DNA of 15,025 nucleotides from an uncultured Acidobacteriota bacterium (GTDB taxonomy: Bacteria; Acidobacteriota; Terriglobia; Terriglobales; CAINCZ01). A program made the translations under genes and the position numbers. This document shows, one piece after another, positions 6,598-14,748 of this stretch (the first letter of the stretch is position 1; every line of letters starts with the position of its first letter). The notes beneath the pieces are model-generated. The model did no database searches, was not told the origin of the DNA, and worked only from the letters and a program-made list of their open reading frames with translations. Location of the stretch: the NCBI GenBank assembly GCA_903847195.1, contig CAINCZ010000176.1:1-15025 (forward strand). Reading direction: 5' to 3'.

Positions 6598-8325
6598 TCA
6601 ATATCTCCGGTACGGGAAGAACTCCGCCGACGTCTTTCCGCCGGATAAGTAGGTGCCGATGCGATTGCCCCTGGTGATCGGGAGCAAAACATGAGACGGA
6701 TACTGCTCGTTGTGCTGAATGGTGATGCGCGAACCCGCCTGCCGCCAAATATGTCCCGTGCCGACCAGGTCGGGGAAGCACTGCGGCTTCTCGTCGTCGA
6801 TGCCCCGGATGCCGATCGCAATCCTATGCCCCGCCTTGAACATCTGTGCGAGCGGCCGGACCTCAATGTTGAACTCGTTAATCTCGTTCGGCGTGAGCGC
6901 CTGCTGTTGCTGGTGCGTGTGGTACGGCAGCCAGGGCTTGGAGCGCGCCGGATCGACCGCCCTCTGCGAGCCGCGCAGCCAGCCGCGAGTCAGCAGCGTT
7001 TCCTGATTATCGGGCGCAATGTCGAGCACGCTGACGAAAAACAACGCCTCGGTGTCGGTGGTCGAGGCAAACAGGTTCACCACGATGTGCCCGACCAACT
7101 CCGTATCCTCTACGAGCTTGCCCGTGGTGAAGGTCAGGCTGTCGCGGTTCATGAAGGAATCTTCAAAGGTCGTCGCTCCCTCGTTCGGCCAGAACTCGTG
7201 CTCGCTGAGCAGCCCCTTTTCGTGGAGGAAGAAGGGTGTCCACCTGGTCTCGGGGAAGGGCCAGTTCGGGGCGCTGCGCCATTCACCGGTCCCCATCAGG
7301 AAGACATTAACCGCCGGTTCGTCCATGATCCCGGTGTCGACTCCCTTCAACCAGTGATCAAACCAGCGGAGGGACTCGTACGCGTACTGGAAGACCGGCC
7401 GGTCGAGATAGCAAGGCGGGCCGAGCGTCAGCTTCTTCGGGCCGCGCCAGTTGGCCCAGCTGCGGAAGGCGCCCGGCAGATGCAGCCCATACATTCCCCA
7501 ATCACCGCCGAGGTAGGCCGGCACCTGCGGACCTCGGGAATAGTCCACGCTGCGCTCGGCGTAGTACTCGCTGTCGAACCGGTTCAGCAGGATGTCCACC
7601 AGAACTGCATTGGTGCCGCGGTCCGGGTAGCGCAGCGCATCGGCCAGATACGGGATCGCCAGGATGTCTTCGTCTTCCAGAGCCTCCGCGATCGCGGCAT
7701 CATACTTCGCGCGTCCCCATCGCTCCAAACACCAGCTCTGGTAGCGGATGTTGTCGATCGTCGTCGTCCAGCCGCGCATGAAGGCATGCGACAGAATGCC
7801 GCCGTGATAGAACTTGTCGCGATAAAAGTCCGTATAGCCGAAGGGCGTAAATACCGCTTTCAGCCCCGGCGGATTGAGGGCGGCCACCTGCTGCTGCGAC
7901 ACGGCGAAGGCCGAAACGCCGAACATGCCGACGTTGCCGTCGCACCACGGCTGGCGAGAAACCCAGTCGATGATTTCGACCGTGTCCTGCACTTCGCGTG
8001 GACCATAGTTGCAGTAGAAACCGCCGGAAAGGCCCGTACCGCGGTTGCTCGCTACGATATGCGCATACCCCCGGCGTGCGTAAAACTTGCTGTCGCCGGC
8101 CTCGATGCCGCCGTTGGCCATGTTGAGCCCCGCCGGCCGCATGGCGTCATACTGCTGCCGCTTGCTGTAAGGATGAACGCTCAGCAGGGCGGGCACTCGC
8201 TGGTCCGTCTTCGGGCGGAACATGTCGGCATCGATCATGATGCCGTCGCTCATCGGAATGCGCAGGCACGCTTGCCTGATAACGTCGTGCTCTCGGCGTG
8301 ACGTTTGCCAGTTAGGTCCAAACAT
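6598..8325 (-). CDS. CocE/NonD (peptidase S15-like) alpha/beta hydrolase
   Basis: This 575-residue protein has the layout of cocaine esterase and X-Pro dipeptidyl-peptidase relatives: an N-terminal 'iPMSDGIMIDADMFRP' strand, an alpha/beta hydrolase core (about 25-330) with a helical insert, and a C-terminal jelly-roll domain (about 340-575). The nucleophile is Ser138 in GMFGVSAF, and a candidate acid is Asp275 in YLGGDWGMYG. Where CocE relatives have GPWxH with the catalytic His, this one reads GPPCY (302-306), so His is replaced by Tyr; FDHWLKG follows normally at 322-328. I chose ATG 8325, with TAAGGAGA five bases upstream; the upstream in-frame start would add 24 unmatched residues. There is no signal peptide. 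It is first in the leftward operon behind the shared LysR-type operator. Ester or amide hydrolysis releasing an acid is the likely role. Confidence 0.85.
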   Translation of the reverse strand: MFGPNWQTSRREHDVIRQACLRIPMSDGIMIDADMFRPKTDQRVPALLSVHPYSKRQQYDAMRPAGLNMANGGIEAGDSKFYARRGYAHIVASNRGTGLSGGFYCNYGPREVQDTVEIIDWVSRQPWCDGNVGMFGVSAFAVSQQQVAALNPPGLKAVFTPFGYTDFYRDKFYHGGILSHAFMRGWTTTIDNIRYQSWCLERWGRAKYDAAIAEALEDEDILAIPYLADALRYPDRGTNAVLVDILLNRFDSEYYAERSVDYSRGPQVPAYLGGDWGMYGLHLPGAFRSWANWRGPKKLTLGPPCYLDRPVFQYAYESLRWFDHWLKGVDTGIMDEPAVNVFLMGTGEWRSAPNWPFPETRWTPFFLHEKGLLSEHEFWPNEGATTFEDSFMNRDSLTFTTGKLVEDTELVGHIVVNLFASTTDTEALFFVSVLDIAPDNQETLLTRGWLRGSQRAVDPARSKPWLPYHTHQQQQALTPNEINEFNIEVRPLAQMFKAGHRIAIGIRGIDDEKPQCFPDLVGTGHIWRQAGSRITIQHNEQYPSHVLLPITRGNRIGTYLSGGKTSAEFFPYRRY

Positions 8326-8470
8326 CGCGATCTCCTTATTCAGCGGGTGCGACGCGCAGAAGATCGGCCCGTTATTCACCCGGGCCGGAACGCACACGAA
8401 CCACAGGGAGCCGAAAACCGATTCCTGAAAATGACCGTTTGCGGCCCAACAGGTAAATCCTGTCGCAAGG

Positions 8471-8498
8471 AAAGTATCCTCAATTTTTCATTTGTCAA
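8471..8498 (-). promoter_or_regulatory. Predicted promoter of the hydrolase operon
   Basis: On the minus strand TTGACA (8498-8493) is a perfect -35 hexamer, followed after 16 bases by TACTTT (8476-8471), a poor -10. The same spacing and a similarly weak -10 occur at the ABC operon promoter. A good -35 buried in the conserved operator block with a weak -10 fits activator-dependent transcription. The leader to the hydrolase start would be about 140 bases. Confidence 0.5.
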
Positions 8499-8537
8499 AT
8501 TGGTTGTTCTAATGCTAACCATGACAGCTGTAAATAC
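8490..8537 (-). promoter_or_regulatory. Predicted LysR operator, hydrolase-side copy
   Basis: This 48-base block, read on the minus strand, matches 9640-9687 at 36 of 48 positions without gaps. The best part is the last 20 bases, GAACAACCAATTTGACAAAT, with 18/20 identical to the other copy. It also contains an 8-base palindrome ACAGCTGT (8524-8531) about 40 bases upstream of the -35, in the place where LysR proteins usually have their recognition site, and an ATTTG-A-CAAAT palindrome. It lies in the divergent space between the hydrolase and lysR genes, so it may serve autoregulation as well. Confidence 0.65.
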
Positions 8538-8626
8538 TTCGGCCGGATGCCCGCAGCGGCCAGTTCAGCGCGGGCGGCAGTGCCGGGCAGGGTTGTTCGG
8601 GTCCCGTCGGCAAGGAGGCGCGTCGC

Positions 8627-9592
8627 ATGAGGCTTCACGAACTGAATCTGAACCTGCTGGTCTACCTCGACGCGCTGCTGGCCGAGCGCAACGTATCGAA
8701 GGCGGCCGAGCGTGTCTCGCTGACGCAATCGGCCATGAGCCTGGCGCTGGCGCGCCTGCGCGAGCACTTCCACGACCCCATCCTGCGGCAGGTGGGCAAG
8801 ACGATGGTACCTACCTCGCTCGCCCTCTCGCTGGTCGAACCCGTGCGCAACGTGCTCATCCAGATCCGCGCCATCGCCGCCTCGACCGACACATTTGATC
8901 CCGCCAGCTCCAAGCGCAAGATCGTCATCGCCGGGTCCGACTTTACCGTCGATGTGGTGCTCAAGAAGTTGCTGCCCCGCCTGTCGGAACTGGCTCCGCA
9001 TATGCGGATCCACAACCGGGCCTTGACCACCCGCGTGAGGGAGGACTTCAAGCAGGGCATGGTCGATTTTCTCTTCATCCCTGAGGTCTACCTGCTGGAA
9101 GACCATCCCCGCGATCTGCTCTTTACCGCCTCGTTTACCTGTGCGGTCTGGTCGCGGAACACGCTGGTGGGCGACAAGCTCACCTTCGACCAGTACAAGC
9201 AACTGGGCCACATCGCCGTGAAGCTGGGCGATGAAACCATGCCCACCTACGAGCAATGGTTCATGAAGCGTTATGGCGACGTGCGCCGCATCGAGGTTGA
9301 GGTCCCCTCCTTTGCCCTCGCTGTGCAACTGGTGACTGGAACCCAGCGCATCGTGACCTGCCACTTGCAGCACGCCCACATGTACGCCCGGCAGTGCTCG
9401 CTGCGGCTGGTGACGCCGCCGTTCCGGATTCCACCTTCCCGTCTCCACCTGCAGTGGCACAAGTACATGCACGGCGACCCGGCGCTGGCCTGGGTTCGCC
9501 AGCTCATGAAGGCAACGCTCGCCGAGGATTTACAGCAAACCGCCGGACGCCGCTCCACCGGCGCCGGGGCGAGCAACGGGAATCCCGCGTAA
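8627..9592 (+). CDS. LysR-family regulator, NodD/NahR type
   Basis: This is a 321-residue transcription regulator. The winged HTH at about residues 4-62 reads LNLNLLVYLDALLAERNVSKAAERVSLTQSAMSLALARLREHF, then 'DPILRQVGKTMVPTSLA', which is the NodD/NahR/SyrM-like version of the LysR HTH. The rest (about 92-300) is the two-lobed effector-binding domain. Members usually activate catabolic or symbiotic genes in response to aromatic effectors such as salicylate or flavonoids. ATG 8627 is preceded by AAGGAGG, 8 bases away. The gene is divergent from the hydrolase operon and upstream of the ABC operon, and stands between the two copies of a conserved 48-base block, which suggests it controls both. 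The C-terminal ~20 residues are Gly/Arg/Ala-rich and probably disordered. Confidence 0.92.
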   Translation: MRLHELNLNLLVYLDALLAERNVSKAAERVSLTQSAMSLALARLREHFHDPILRQVGKTMVPTSLALSLVEPVRNVLIQIRAIAASTDTFDPASSKRKIVIAGSDFTVDVVLKKLLPRLSELAPHMRIHNRALTTRVREDFKQGMVDFLFIPEVYLLEDHPRDLLFTASFTCAVWSRNTLVGDKLTFDQYKQLGHIAVKLGDETMPTYEQWFMKRYGDVRRIEVEVPSFALAVQLVTGTQRIVTCHLQHAHMYARQCSLRLVTPPFRIPPSRLHLQWHKYMHGDPALAWVRQLMKATLAEDLQQTAGRRSTGAGASNGNPA

Positions 9593-9636
9593 CGGCGGCG
9601 GCCCCGCGATCCCTCCGTTACGGTTTCCGCCGGGGC
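9589..9636 (+). terminator. Possible hairpin terminator after lysR
   Basis: Two overlapping inverted repeats begin at the lysR stop codon: GTAACGG (9589-9595) with CCGTTAC (9615-9621), and GCCCCG (9601-9606) with CGGGGC (9631-9636). They cannot form together. No T-run follows, so intrinsic termination is uncertain; the second arm ends four bases before the operator block of the ABC operon. Confidence 0.3.
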
Positions 9637-9639
9637 AAT

Positions 9640-9687
9640 GTATTTGTCGCACTCATGGAATACATTTGAACAAATAATTTGACAAAT
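9640..9687 (+). promoter_or_regulatory. Predicted LysR operator, ABC-side copy
   Basis: This is the second copy of the 48-base block (36/48 identical to 8537-8490). It shows two adjacent palindromes, ATTTG-AA-CAAAT (9664-9675) and ATTTG-A-CAAAT (9677-9687), and an inverted repeat AATGTATT (9637-9644) with AATACATT (9659-9666). The downstream palindrome overlaps the -35 hexamer, as in activation sites of LysR-controlled promoters. Confidence 0.65.
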
Positions 9688-9706
9688 AACGGCGAAGTGC
9701 TAACTT
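9679..9706 (+). promoter_or_regulatory. Predicted promoter of the ABC importer operon
   Basis: TTGACA (9679-9684) is a consensus -35, with TAACTT (9701-9706) after 16 bases as a weak -10. The arrangement is the same as in front of the hydrolase operon. The predicted start near 9713 leaves a leader of about 215 bases before the binding protein gene. Confidence 0.5.
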
Positions 9707-9724
9707 GCCGCACGTTACCTCTTC

Positions 9725-9740
9725 GAACTCATTCGAGTTC
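9725..9740 (+). other. Small hairpin in the leader of the ABC operon
   Basis: GAACTC (9725-9730) and GAGTTC (9735-9740) form a perfect 6-base-pair stem with a 4-base loop, just inside the predicted leader. Between it and the binding protein ribosome binding site (AAGGAGG, about 9916-9922) I see no other structure and no convincing short gene. Confidence 0.3.
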
Positions 9741-9928
9741 ACGTGGTTTTCGGCAGGATCGGAATCTCATCGGGGCAGTAAAACGTAAGCGGGTCTCTTC
9801 CAGGGAATTAGCCGACAGGCTGGCGCTCGTGCGCGGCACGGCAGATGAAAGTGCTCGGGGCCACATACTCTCGCGGGCATCGCACCAGAAGGTGCGGGCA
9901 TGCGTTTTCCGAGTGAAGGAGGTCTGGA

Positions 9929-11074
9929 ATGAAAACGTGGATGCGTTTTGTGTTCGCTGCGATCGCGGTCCTGGCGGTCCTCTTCTCGTCTCTCCCTGGT
10001 GTCGCCCAGGATTCCATCAAAATCGGGATGCTCACCCCCCTGTCGGGTCCGGCCACCGCTTTCGGCCTGGCGTCCAAGCTGGGCATGCAACTCGCGGTTG
10101 ACGACGTCAACGCGAAGGGTGGAATCAACGGCAAGAAACTGGAAGTCATCGTTTACGACAGCCAGAGCAAGCCCGCCGTTTCCGCCACGCTCGTGCAGCG
10201 CCTGATCATCGAGGACAAGGTCGCGCTGGTCTGCGTCGGCACCGGCAGCATCGATGCGCTGGCAATGATGGAAGTCACCGAGCGCGCCAAGGTGCCGCTG
10301 GTGGTCTTCGCCTCGGCCTCGCCCACGGTCACGGAGAGAGGCAACAAGTGGGTGTGGCGCATTGCGCTCAACGACAAGCTCACCGCCGAGTTCATGGCGC
10401 GCTACATCAACACAAAAAATTGGAGCCGGATCGCCATCCTGTACGAGAACTCGGACTACGGCCGTCCGCCGTCGGAGATCCTGGAGCGTCTGGTCAAGGC
10501 GCAGCCCGGCAAGCAGGTTGTGGCCATGGAGACTTACAACCGCGGCGACTCCGACATCTCCGGCCAGTTGATGAAGATCAAAAAGACCAACCCCGATCTG
10601 CTGGTCACCTGGGGCTACTACACCGAGGGCGCGCAGATCGCCCGTCAGAAGCAGCAGATCGGCCTGAAGGTGCAGATGATGGGCAACTCGGTGATGATCT
10701 TCCCCGAGTTCATCCAACTGGGCGGCGCGGCGGTCGAGAGCGCGATGTTCATGACGACCGTCCATAGCTACATCAATCCCGATCCGAGCATCCAGGCGTT
10801 TGACAAGCGCTACCAGGAGAAGTTCGGCCGTCCCCTCGGACTGGTCAGCATCGACAACTACAACGGCATCGTCATCGTAGCCGAGGCGCTGCGCAAGGTC
10901 GGCACCGATCCCCAGAAGCTGCAGAACGCCTTCAACACGATGACCTTCCCGGGTATCGTCGGACCCCACCCGATGAAGTTCGACGCGACCGGCCAGCGCA
11001 TTGTGCGCAACGTCATCGTCGCCAAGATCGAGGGCGGCAAGCACAAGTTCGTCGAGTTGTTCCCAAGTAAGTAA
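9929..11074 (+). CDS. ABC importer substrate-binding protein (Leu/Ile/Val-type)
   Basis: This 381-residue protein is the extracytoplasmic receptor of a branched-chain amino acid-type (HAAT) ABC importer. It has a signal peptide of about 26 residues (MKTWMRFVFAAIAVLAVLF..., cleavage likely after GVA). The mature part begins QDSIKIGMLTPLSGP, the hallmark of the type I periplasmic-binding fold, followed by 'GLASKLGMQLAVDDVNAKGGINGKKLEVIVYDSQSKP'. There is no lipobox cysteine. AAGGAGG lies 6 bases before ATG 9929. Many such receptors outside true Liv systems bind aromatic acids, amides or urea; beside a catabolic cluster and a NodD/NahR-type regulator, an aromatic or organic acid is more likely than leucine here, but this is inference. 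It is the first gene of the operon, 11 bases before the first permease. Confidence 0.9.
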   Translation: MKTWMRFVFAAIAVLAVLFSSLPGVAQDSIKIGMLTPLSGPATAFGLASKLGMQLAVDDVNAKGGINGKKLEVIVYDSQSKPAVSATLVQRLIIEDKVALVCVGTGSIDALAMMEVTERAKVPLVVFASASPTVTERGNKWVWRIALNDKLTAEFMARYINTKNWSRIAILYENSDYGRPPSEILERLVKAQPGKQVVAMETYNRGDSDISGQLMKIKKTNPDLLVTWGYYTEGAQIARQKQQIGLKVQMMGNSVMIFPEFIQLGGAAVESAMFMTTVHSYINPDPSIQAFDKRYQEKFGRPLGLVSIDNYNGIVIVAEALRKVGTDPQKLQNAFNTMTFPGIVGPHPMKFDATGQRIVRNVIVAKIEGGKHKFVELFPSK

Positions 11075-11085
11075 AGGGCCTCGCC

Positions 11086-11961
11086 ATGGAGATGATCTTC
11101 CAGCAGTTCATGTTCGGCATCAGCGTGGGCGCGACCTATGCGCTGGTCGCGCTCGGCTTCTCGCTGCAGTACCGTGCCATGAACCTGCTCAACTTCTCGC
11201 ATGGCGAGAGCTTCATGGTGGGCGCGTTCGTCGCGTTGCTCTGTGTGGACTACCTCAAATTGCCGCTGATTGCCTGCTGGGTGATCGCCATGATCGCCTG
11301 CGGCGTGGTGGGGGTGCTGATCGAGCGGGTGGCTATTCGGCCGCTGTACAAAGCCCCGCCGTTGAACATTCTCATCTGCACCGTGGGTCTTTCCATGATC
11401 ATGCGCCAGCTGGCGAATATCTTCTCCGGCGCCATGACCTACAAATTTCCGGCTACGGCGGGTGAGGAGGCGATCGAAGTCGGCAGTTTCCTGATCATCC
11501 CCGAGCACCTCTGGATCCTTGGAATGACCGTGGTGCTCATCGTCGGCTTCACGCTTTACCTGCGCTACACGCGGCTGGGGAAGGCGATGCGGGCAGTGGC
11601 GCTTGACCCCTACACTGCTTCGCTGATGGGAATCAACGTTCTCCGGACGAAGTCGCTGGTGTACGCCGTCAGCACCATGCTCGGCGGCGCCGCCGGCATT
11701 CTGTTCGCACCGCTCGCCTACGTCAGCTTCGACATGGGTCTGTGGAACGGCATCAAGGGATTCATCAGCGCGCTGGTCGGCGGACTGGGCAGTATCCCCG
11801 GCGCCATCGTCGGCGGGTTGGCCCTGGGTCTGATCGAGCAGTTCAACAGCAGCTATGTCTCATCGCTCTACAAGGACGTCATCAGCTTCTGCATCCTGAT
11901 CGTTGTCATCGTGATCCGGCCCAAGGGCCTGCTGGTGCGCTCACGACGGGAGAAAGTATGA
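11086..11961 (+). CDS. livH: ABC importer permease, LivH family
   Basis: This 291-residue integral membrane subunit has about eight hydrophobic segments. The family marks are visible: GATYALVALGFSLQYRAMNLLNFSHGESFMVGAF near the N-terminus, the cytoplasmic coupling region 'GSIPGAIVGGLALGLIE' near residue 245, and IRPKGLL close to the C-terminus. Length is typical. It pairs with the LivM-type protein to form the membrane channel. The start ATG 11086 follows AAAGGG at moderate distance, 11 bases after the binding protein stop. Its last codons overlap the next gene by four bases (ATGA), so the two permeases are coupled. The symbol is by family; leucine transport is not implied. Confidence 0.9.
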   Translation: MEMIFQQFMFGISVGATYALVALGFSLQYRAMNLLNFSHGESFMVGAFVALLCVDYLKLPLIACWVIAMIACGVVGVLIERVAIRPLYKAPPLNILICTVGLSMIMRQLANIFSGAMTYKFPATAGEEAIEVGSFLIIPEHLWILGMTVVLIVGFTLYLRYTRLGKAMRAVALDPYTASLMGINVLRTKSLVYAVSTMLGGAAGILFAPLAYVSFDMGLWNGIKGFISALVGGLGSIPGAIVGGLALGLIEQFNSSYVSSLYKDVISFCILIVVIVIRPKGLLVRSRREKV

Positions 11962-12932
11962 GCGGCGCAACGCGGTCGAGCGGCCTGTGGAGCAATCGCT
12001 GGCTACTGGCGCTGGCGTGCATTCTCGTCGTCCTGCCTTGGGCCGTAAATCCGTTCCGGGTGCGCATCTTCACCCTGTGGGGCATCTATGCCATCGCCGC
12101 TACCGGGCTGACGCTGTTCACCGGCTTCACCGGGCAGATTTCCCTTGGCCAGGCGGCGTTCTTCGGCATCGGCGCATACTCTTCAGCGCTGCTGACGAAG
12201 GCCGGCGTTCCTTTCCCCATCGCGATTGTCGCTGCCGGACTCGTCGCTGCATTCTGCGGCATGCTCATCGGATTTCCGGCCTTGCGCGCAAGAACGTTTT
12301 ACCTCGCCATGATCACGCTCGCCTTCGGCCTGAGCATGACGATCATCTTCAAGAACTGGACCGGCGTGACCGGCGGAGTCTCGGGCATCGGCGCCATACC
12401 GGCGCCCAGCCTTGGCCCTATCCTCCTCGACGGTTACATGGCGTACTACTACACCGTCTGGGTGGTGGTGGCGCTCGTGCTGCTGCTCGCGCATCGACTG
12501 GGGCGCTCCTATCTGGGGCTGACCTTCCGCGGCATCAGCGACAGCGAAGTTGCCGCCGAGTCGCTGGCCGTGAACGTCTACCTGTGCCGCCTGATTTCCT
12601 TCCTGTTCTGCACGTTCCTGGCGGGCGTCGCCGGTTGCCTCTACTCGAATCTGGACCGCGTTATCTCCCCCGAGAGCTTTACCTCGGAAGAGTCGATCAT
12701 CTTTCTGGCCATGGCCGTCATCGGCGGCCTCAGGAGCACCTACGGCGGACTGATCGGCGCCATGGTGTTCACCCTCATCGGCGAGCAACTGCGCTCGATG
12801 GAGCGGGGGCAGATCATCATCATCGGCGCGCTGCTCGTGCTGCTGGTCATCTTTCTTCCGCAGGGAGCCGTTGGCCTGCCCGAGCGCATCGGCCGCCTGT
12901 TCCGGCACAAGGAAACCGCAGTTGGCGGATGA
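11958..12932 (+). CDS. livM: ABC importer permease, LivM family
   Basis: This is a 324-residue second permease with about nine or ten hydrophobic segments. Typical motifs: 'ATGLTLFTGFTGQISLGQAAFFGIGAYSSALL' in the first third, 'RARTFYLAMITLAFG', and the coupling region 'AVIGGLRSTYGGLIGAMVFTLI' near residue 260. The chosen ATG 11958 overlaps the livH stop as ATGA; the frame is open much further left, but only as an antisense-like extension through livH. Its stop overlaps the following ATPase start in the same way. There is no ATPase fusion, so it is a standard stand-alone subunit. Confidence 0.9.
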   Translation: MSGATRSSGLWSNRWLLALACILVVLPWAVNPFRVRIFTLWGIYAIAATGLTLFTGFTGQISLGQAAFFGIGAYSSALLTKAGVPFPIAIVAAGLVAAFCGMLIGFPALRARTFYLAMITLAFGLSMTIIFKNWTGVTGGVSGIGAIPAPSLGPILLDGYMAYYYTVWVVVALVLLLAHRLGRSYLGLTFRGISDSEVAAESLAVNVYLCRLISFLFCTFLAGVAGCLYSNLDRVISPESFTSEESIIFLAMAVIGGLRSTYGGLIGAMVFTLIGEQLRSMERGQIIIIGALLVLLVIFLPQGAVGLPERIGRLFRHKETAVGG

Positions 12933-13703
12933 GTCTTATGGCGATCCTTGAGGTAAAAAACGTCTCCAAATCGTTCGGCGGCGTAACAGCCCTGCAGGAC
13001 GTATCGCTTGAGGTCGAGCGCGGCAGCATCACGTCGCTGATTGGCCCCAACGGCGCCGGCAAGACCACGCTCTTCAACGTCGTCACCGGCGTCGATGCAC
13101 CGGACACCGGCAGCGTCATCTTCGACGAACGCACCGCCAGCGATATGCGGCCATACAGCCTCGCCCGGCTGGGGATGTTGCGCACCTTCCAGCGCAGCAT
13201 GCCGTTCGGCAGCCTCACCTTGCTCGAGAACGTCATCTACGGGCGCATCGCCGTCAGCCAGGCCGGACGCCTCGGCGGGATCTGGCCGTCGGGCAAGGCG
13301 AAGAAGACGATCGCCGAAGATCGCGACTGTGCGCTCAAACTGCTGGAAGAAGTCGGCCTGCGCGGTAAGGAGCACCTGCTGGCACAAAACATCGCCTACG
13401 GTGACCAGCGCCGCCTTGAGGTCGCCCGCGCGCTGGCCTGCAGTCCCAAGATTCTTCTGCTCGACGAGCCGGTCGCCGGCATGAACACGGAAGAAGCGCT
13501 TGAGATGGCGCACCTGGTCCGGCAGATTTCCGCCAAGGGTCTCACCGTGTTCGTGATCGAGCACAATCTGGGCGTGGTGATGAACCTCAGCGATCGTATC
13601 TACGTCCTGAACTACGGCAAGATCATCGCCTCCGGCGCGCCCTCCGCGATTCAGGCTGATGACCGGGTGGTCGAGGCTTATCTCGGCCGAAAGGGGATTT
13701 GGC

Positions 13704-13717
<14 letters not shown>
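12929..13717 (+). CDS. livG: ABC importer ATPase, LivG family
   Basis: This 262-residue nucleotide-binding subunit shows Walker A GPNGAGKTT (about 39-47), a LivG-type degenerate signature AYGDQRRLEVARAL (about 156-169) in place of LSGGQ, Walker B ILLLDEP (Asp179, Glu180) and the switch His in 'VIEHNLGVVM'. The degenerate signature is normal for LivG. The start ATG 12929 overlaps the livM stop as ATGA; ATG 12938 in the same frame is an alternative. The frame is open far upstream through livM, which is not coding in this frame. It works as a heterodimer with the LivF-type ATPase next to it. Confidence 0.92.
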
Positions 13718-14411
<694 letters not shown>

Positions 14412-14550
14412 TGGCAGGCGACCGCGCGCTCCATCGCCAACGCTGGCAGCCCAAACCGGCAGCGGTTGAACGCCCCTCCGCGGTGTAGTACCACGGTGTT
14501 GCCCTTATAAGATTCCGTGCATAGCGGGTCTGGTCCCTGCGCTATTCACC

Positions 14551-14584
14551 AGCAGGCACCGCCTTCGGCGCGCTGCTCCTTTTT
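14551..14584 (+). terminator. Probable Rho-independent terminator of the ABC operon
   Basis: An imperfect hairpin has outer stem AGCAG (14551-14555) with CTGCT (14573-14577), inner stem GCC with GGC and a TTC loop at 14564-14566, followed by CCTTTTT (14578-14584). It lies about 140 bases after livF. The rest of the 337-base gap holds the promoter and hairpin listed below and nothing else I can identify. Confidence 0.5.
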
Positions 14585-14682
14585 CCGGATAAGTAGTTCC
14601 CCGCACTTCCGAAGGGGTCGGCCATCGCCTGACCTTACCTCCCGTGCCGTTCCCACAAGCGGAACAACCCGGAAACTCTCTA

Positions 14683-14688
14683 TATAAT
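14683..14688 (+). promoter_or_regulatory. -10 element upstream of the S53 protease gene
   Basis: There is a perfect TATAAT within 'CTATATAATCA'. Seventeen bases upstream no good -35 is seen, so the promoter may be weak, extended or activator-dependent. The predicted leader is about 55 bases. Confidence 0.45.
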
Positions 14689-14720
14689 CAGCAGAACTGC
14701 CGGCCATAATCGGTGTTGAA

Positions 14721-14735
14721 TCGGGTATTACCCGA
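14721..14735 (+). promoter_or_regulatory. Hairpin touching the ribosome binding site of the protease gene
   Basis: TCGGGT (14721-14726), a 3-base loop and ACCCGA (14730-14735) form a perfect stem; its 3' arm overlaps the first two bases of GAGGAG (14734-14739), the likely ribosome binding site 9 bases before ATG 14749. It could dampen translation initiation. Confidence 0.35.
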
Positions 14736-14748
14736 GGAGTGTTCATAG

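Noticed and set aside
6691..8301. Open frame of 536 codons on the plus strand
   Set aside because: It is antisense to the CocE-like hydrolase, has no recognisable domain and low-complexity Arg/Ala/Val/Glu composition typical of a GC-rich mirror frame.
8495..9472. Open frame of 325 codons on the minus strand
   Set aside because: Antisense to lysR, whose HTH and effector domain are clear; no domain in the antisense product.
9767..11044. Open frame of 425 codons on the minus strand
   Set aside because: Antisense to the binding protein gene; rich in Asp, His, Arg and Leu with no domain, so a shadow.
11987..12928. Upstream extension of the LivG frame through livM
   Set aside because: The extension is Arg/His-rich out-of-frame sequence of livM; LivG homology starts at the ATG at 12929 that overlaps the livM stop.
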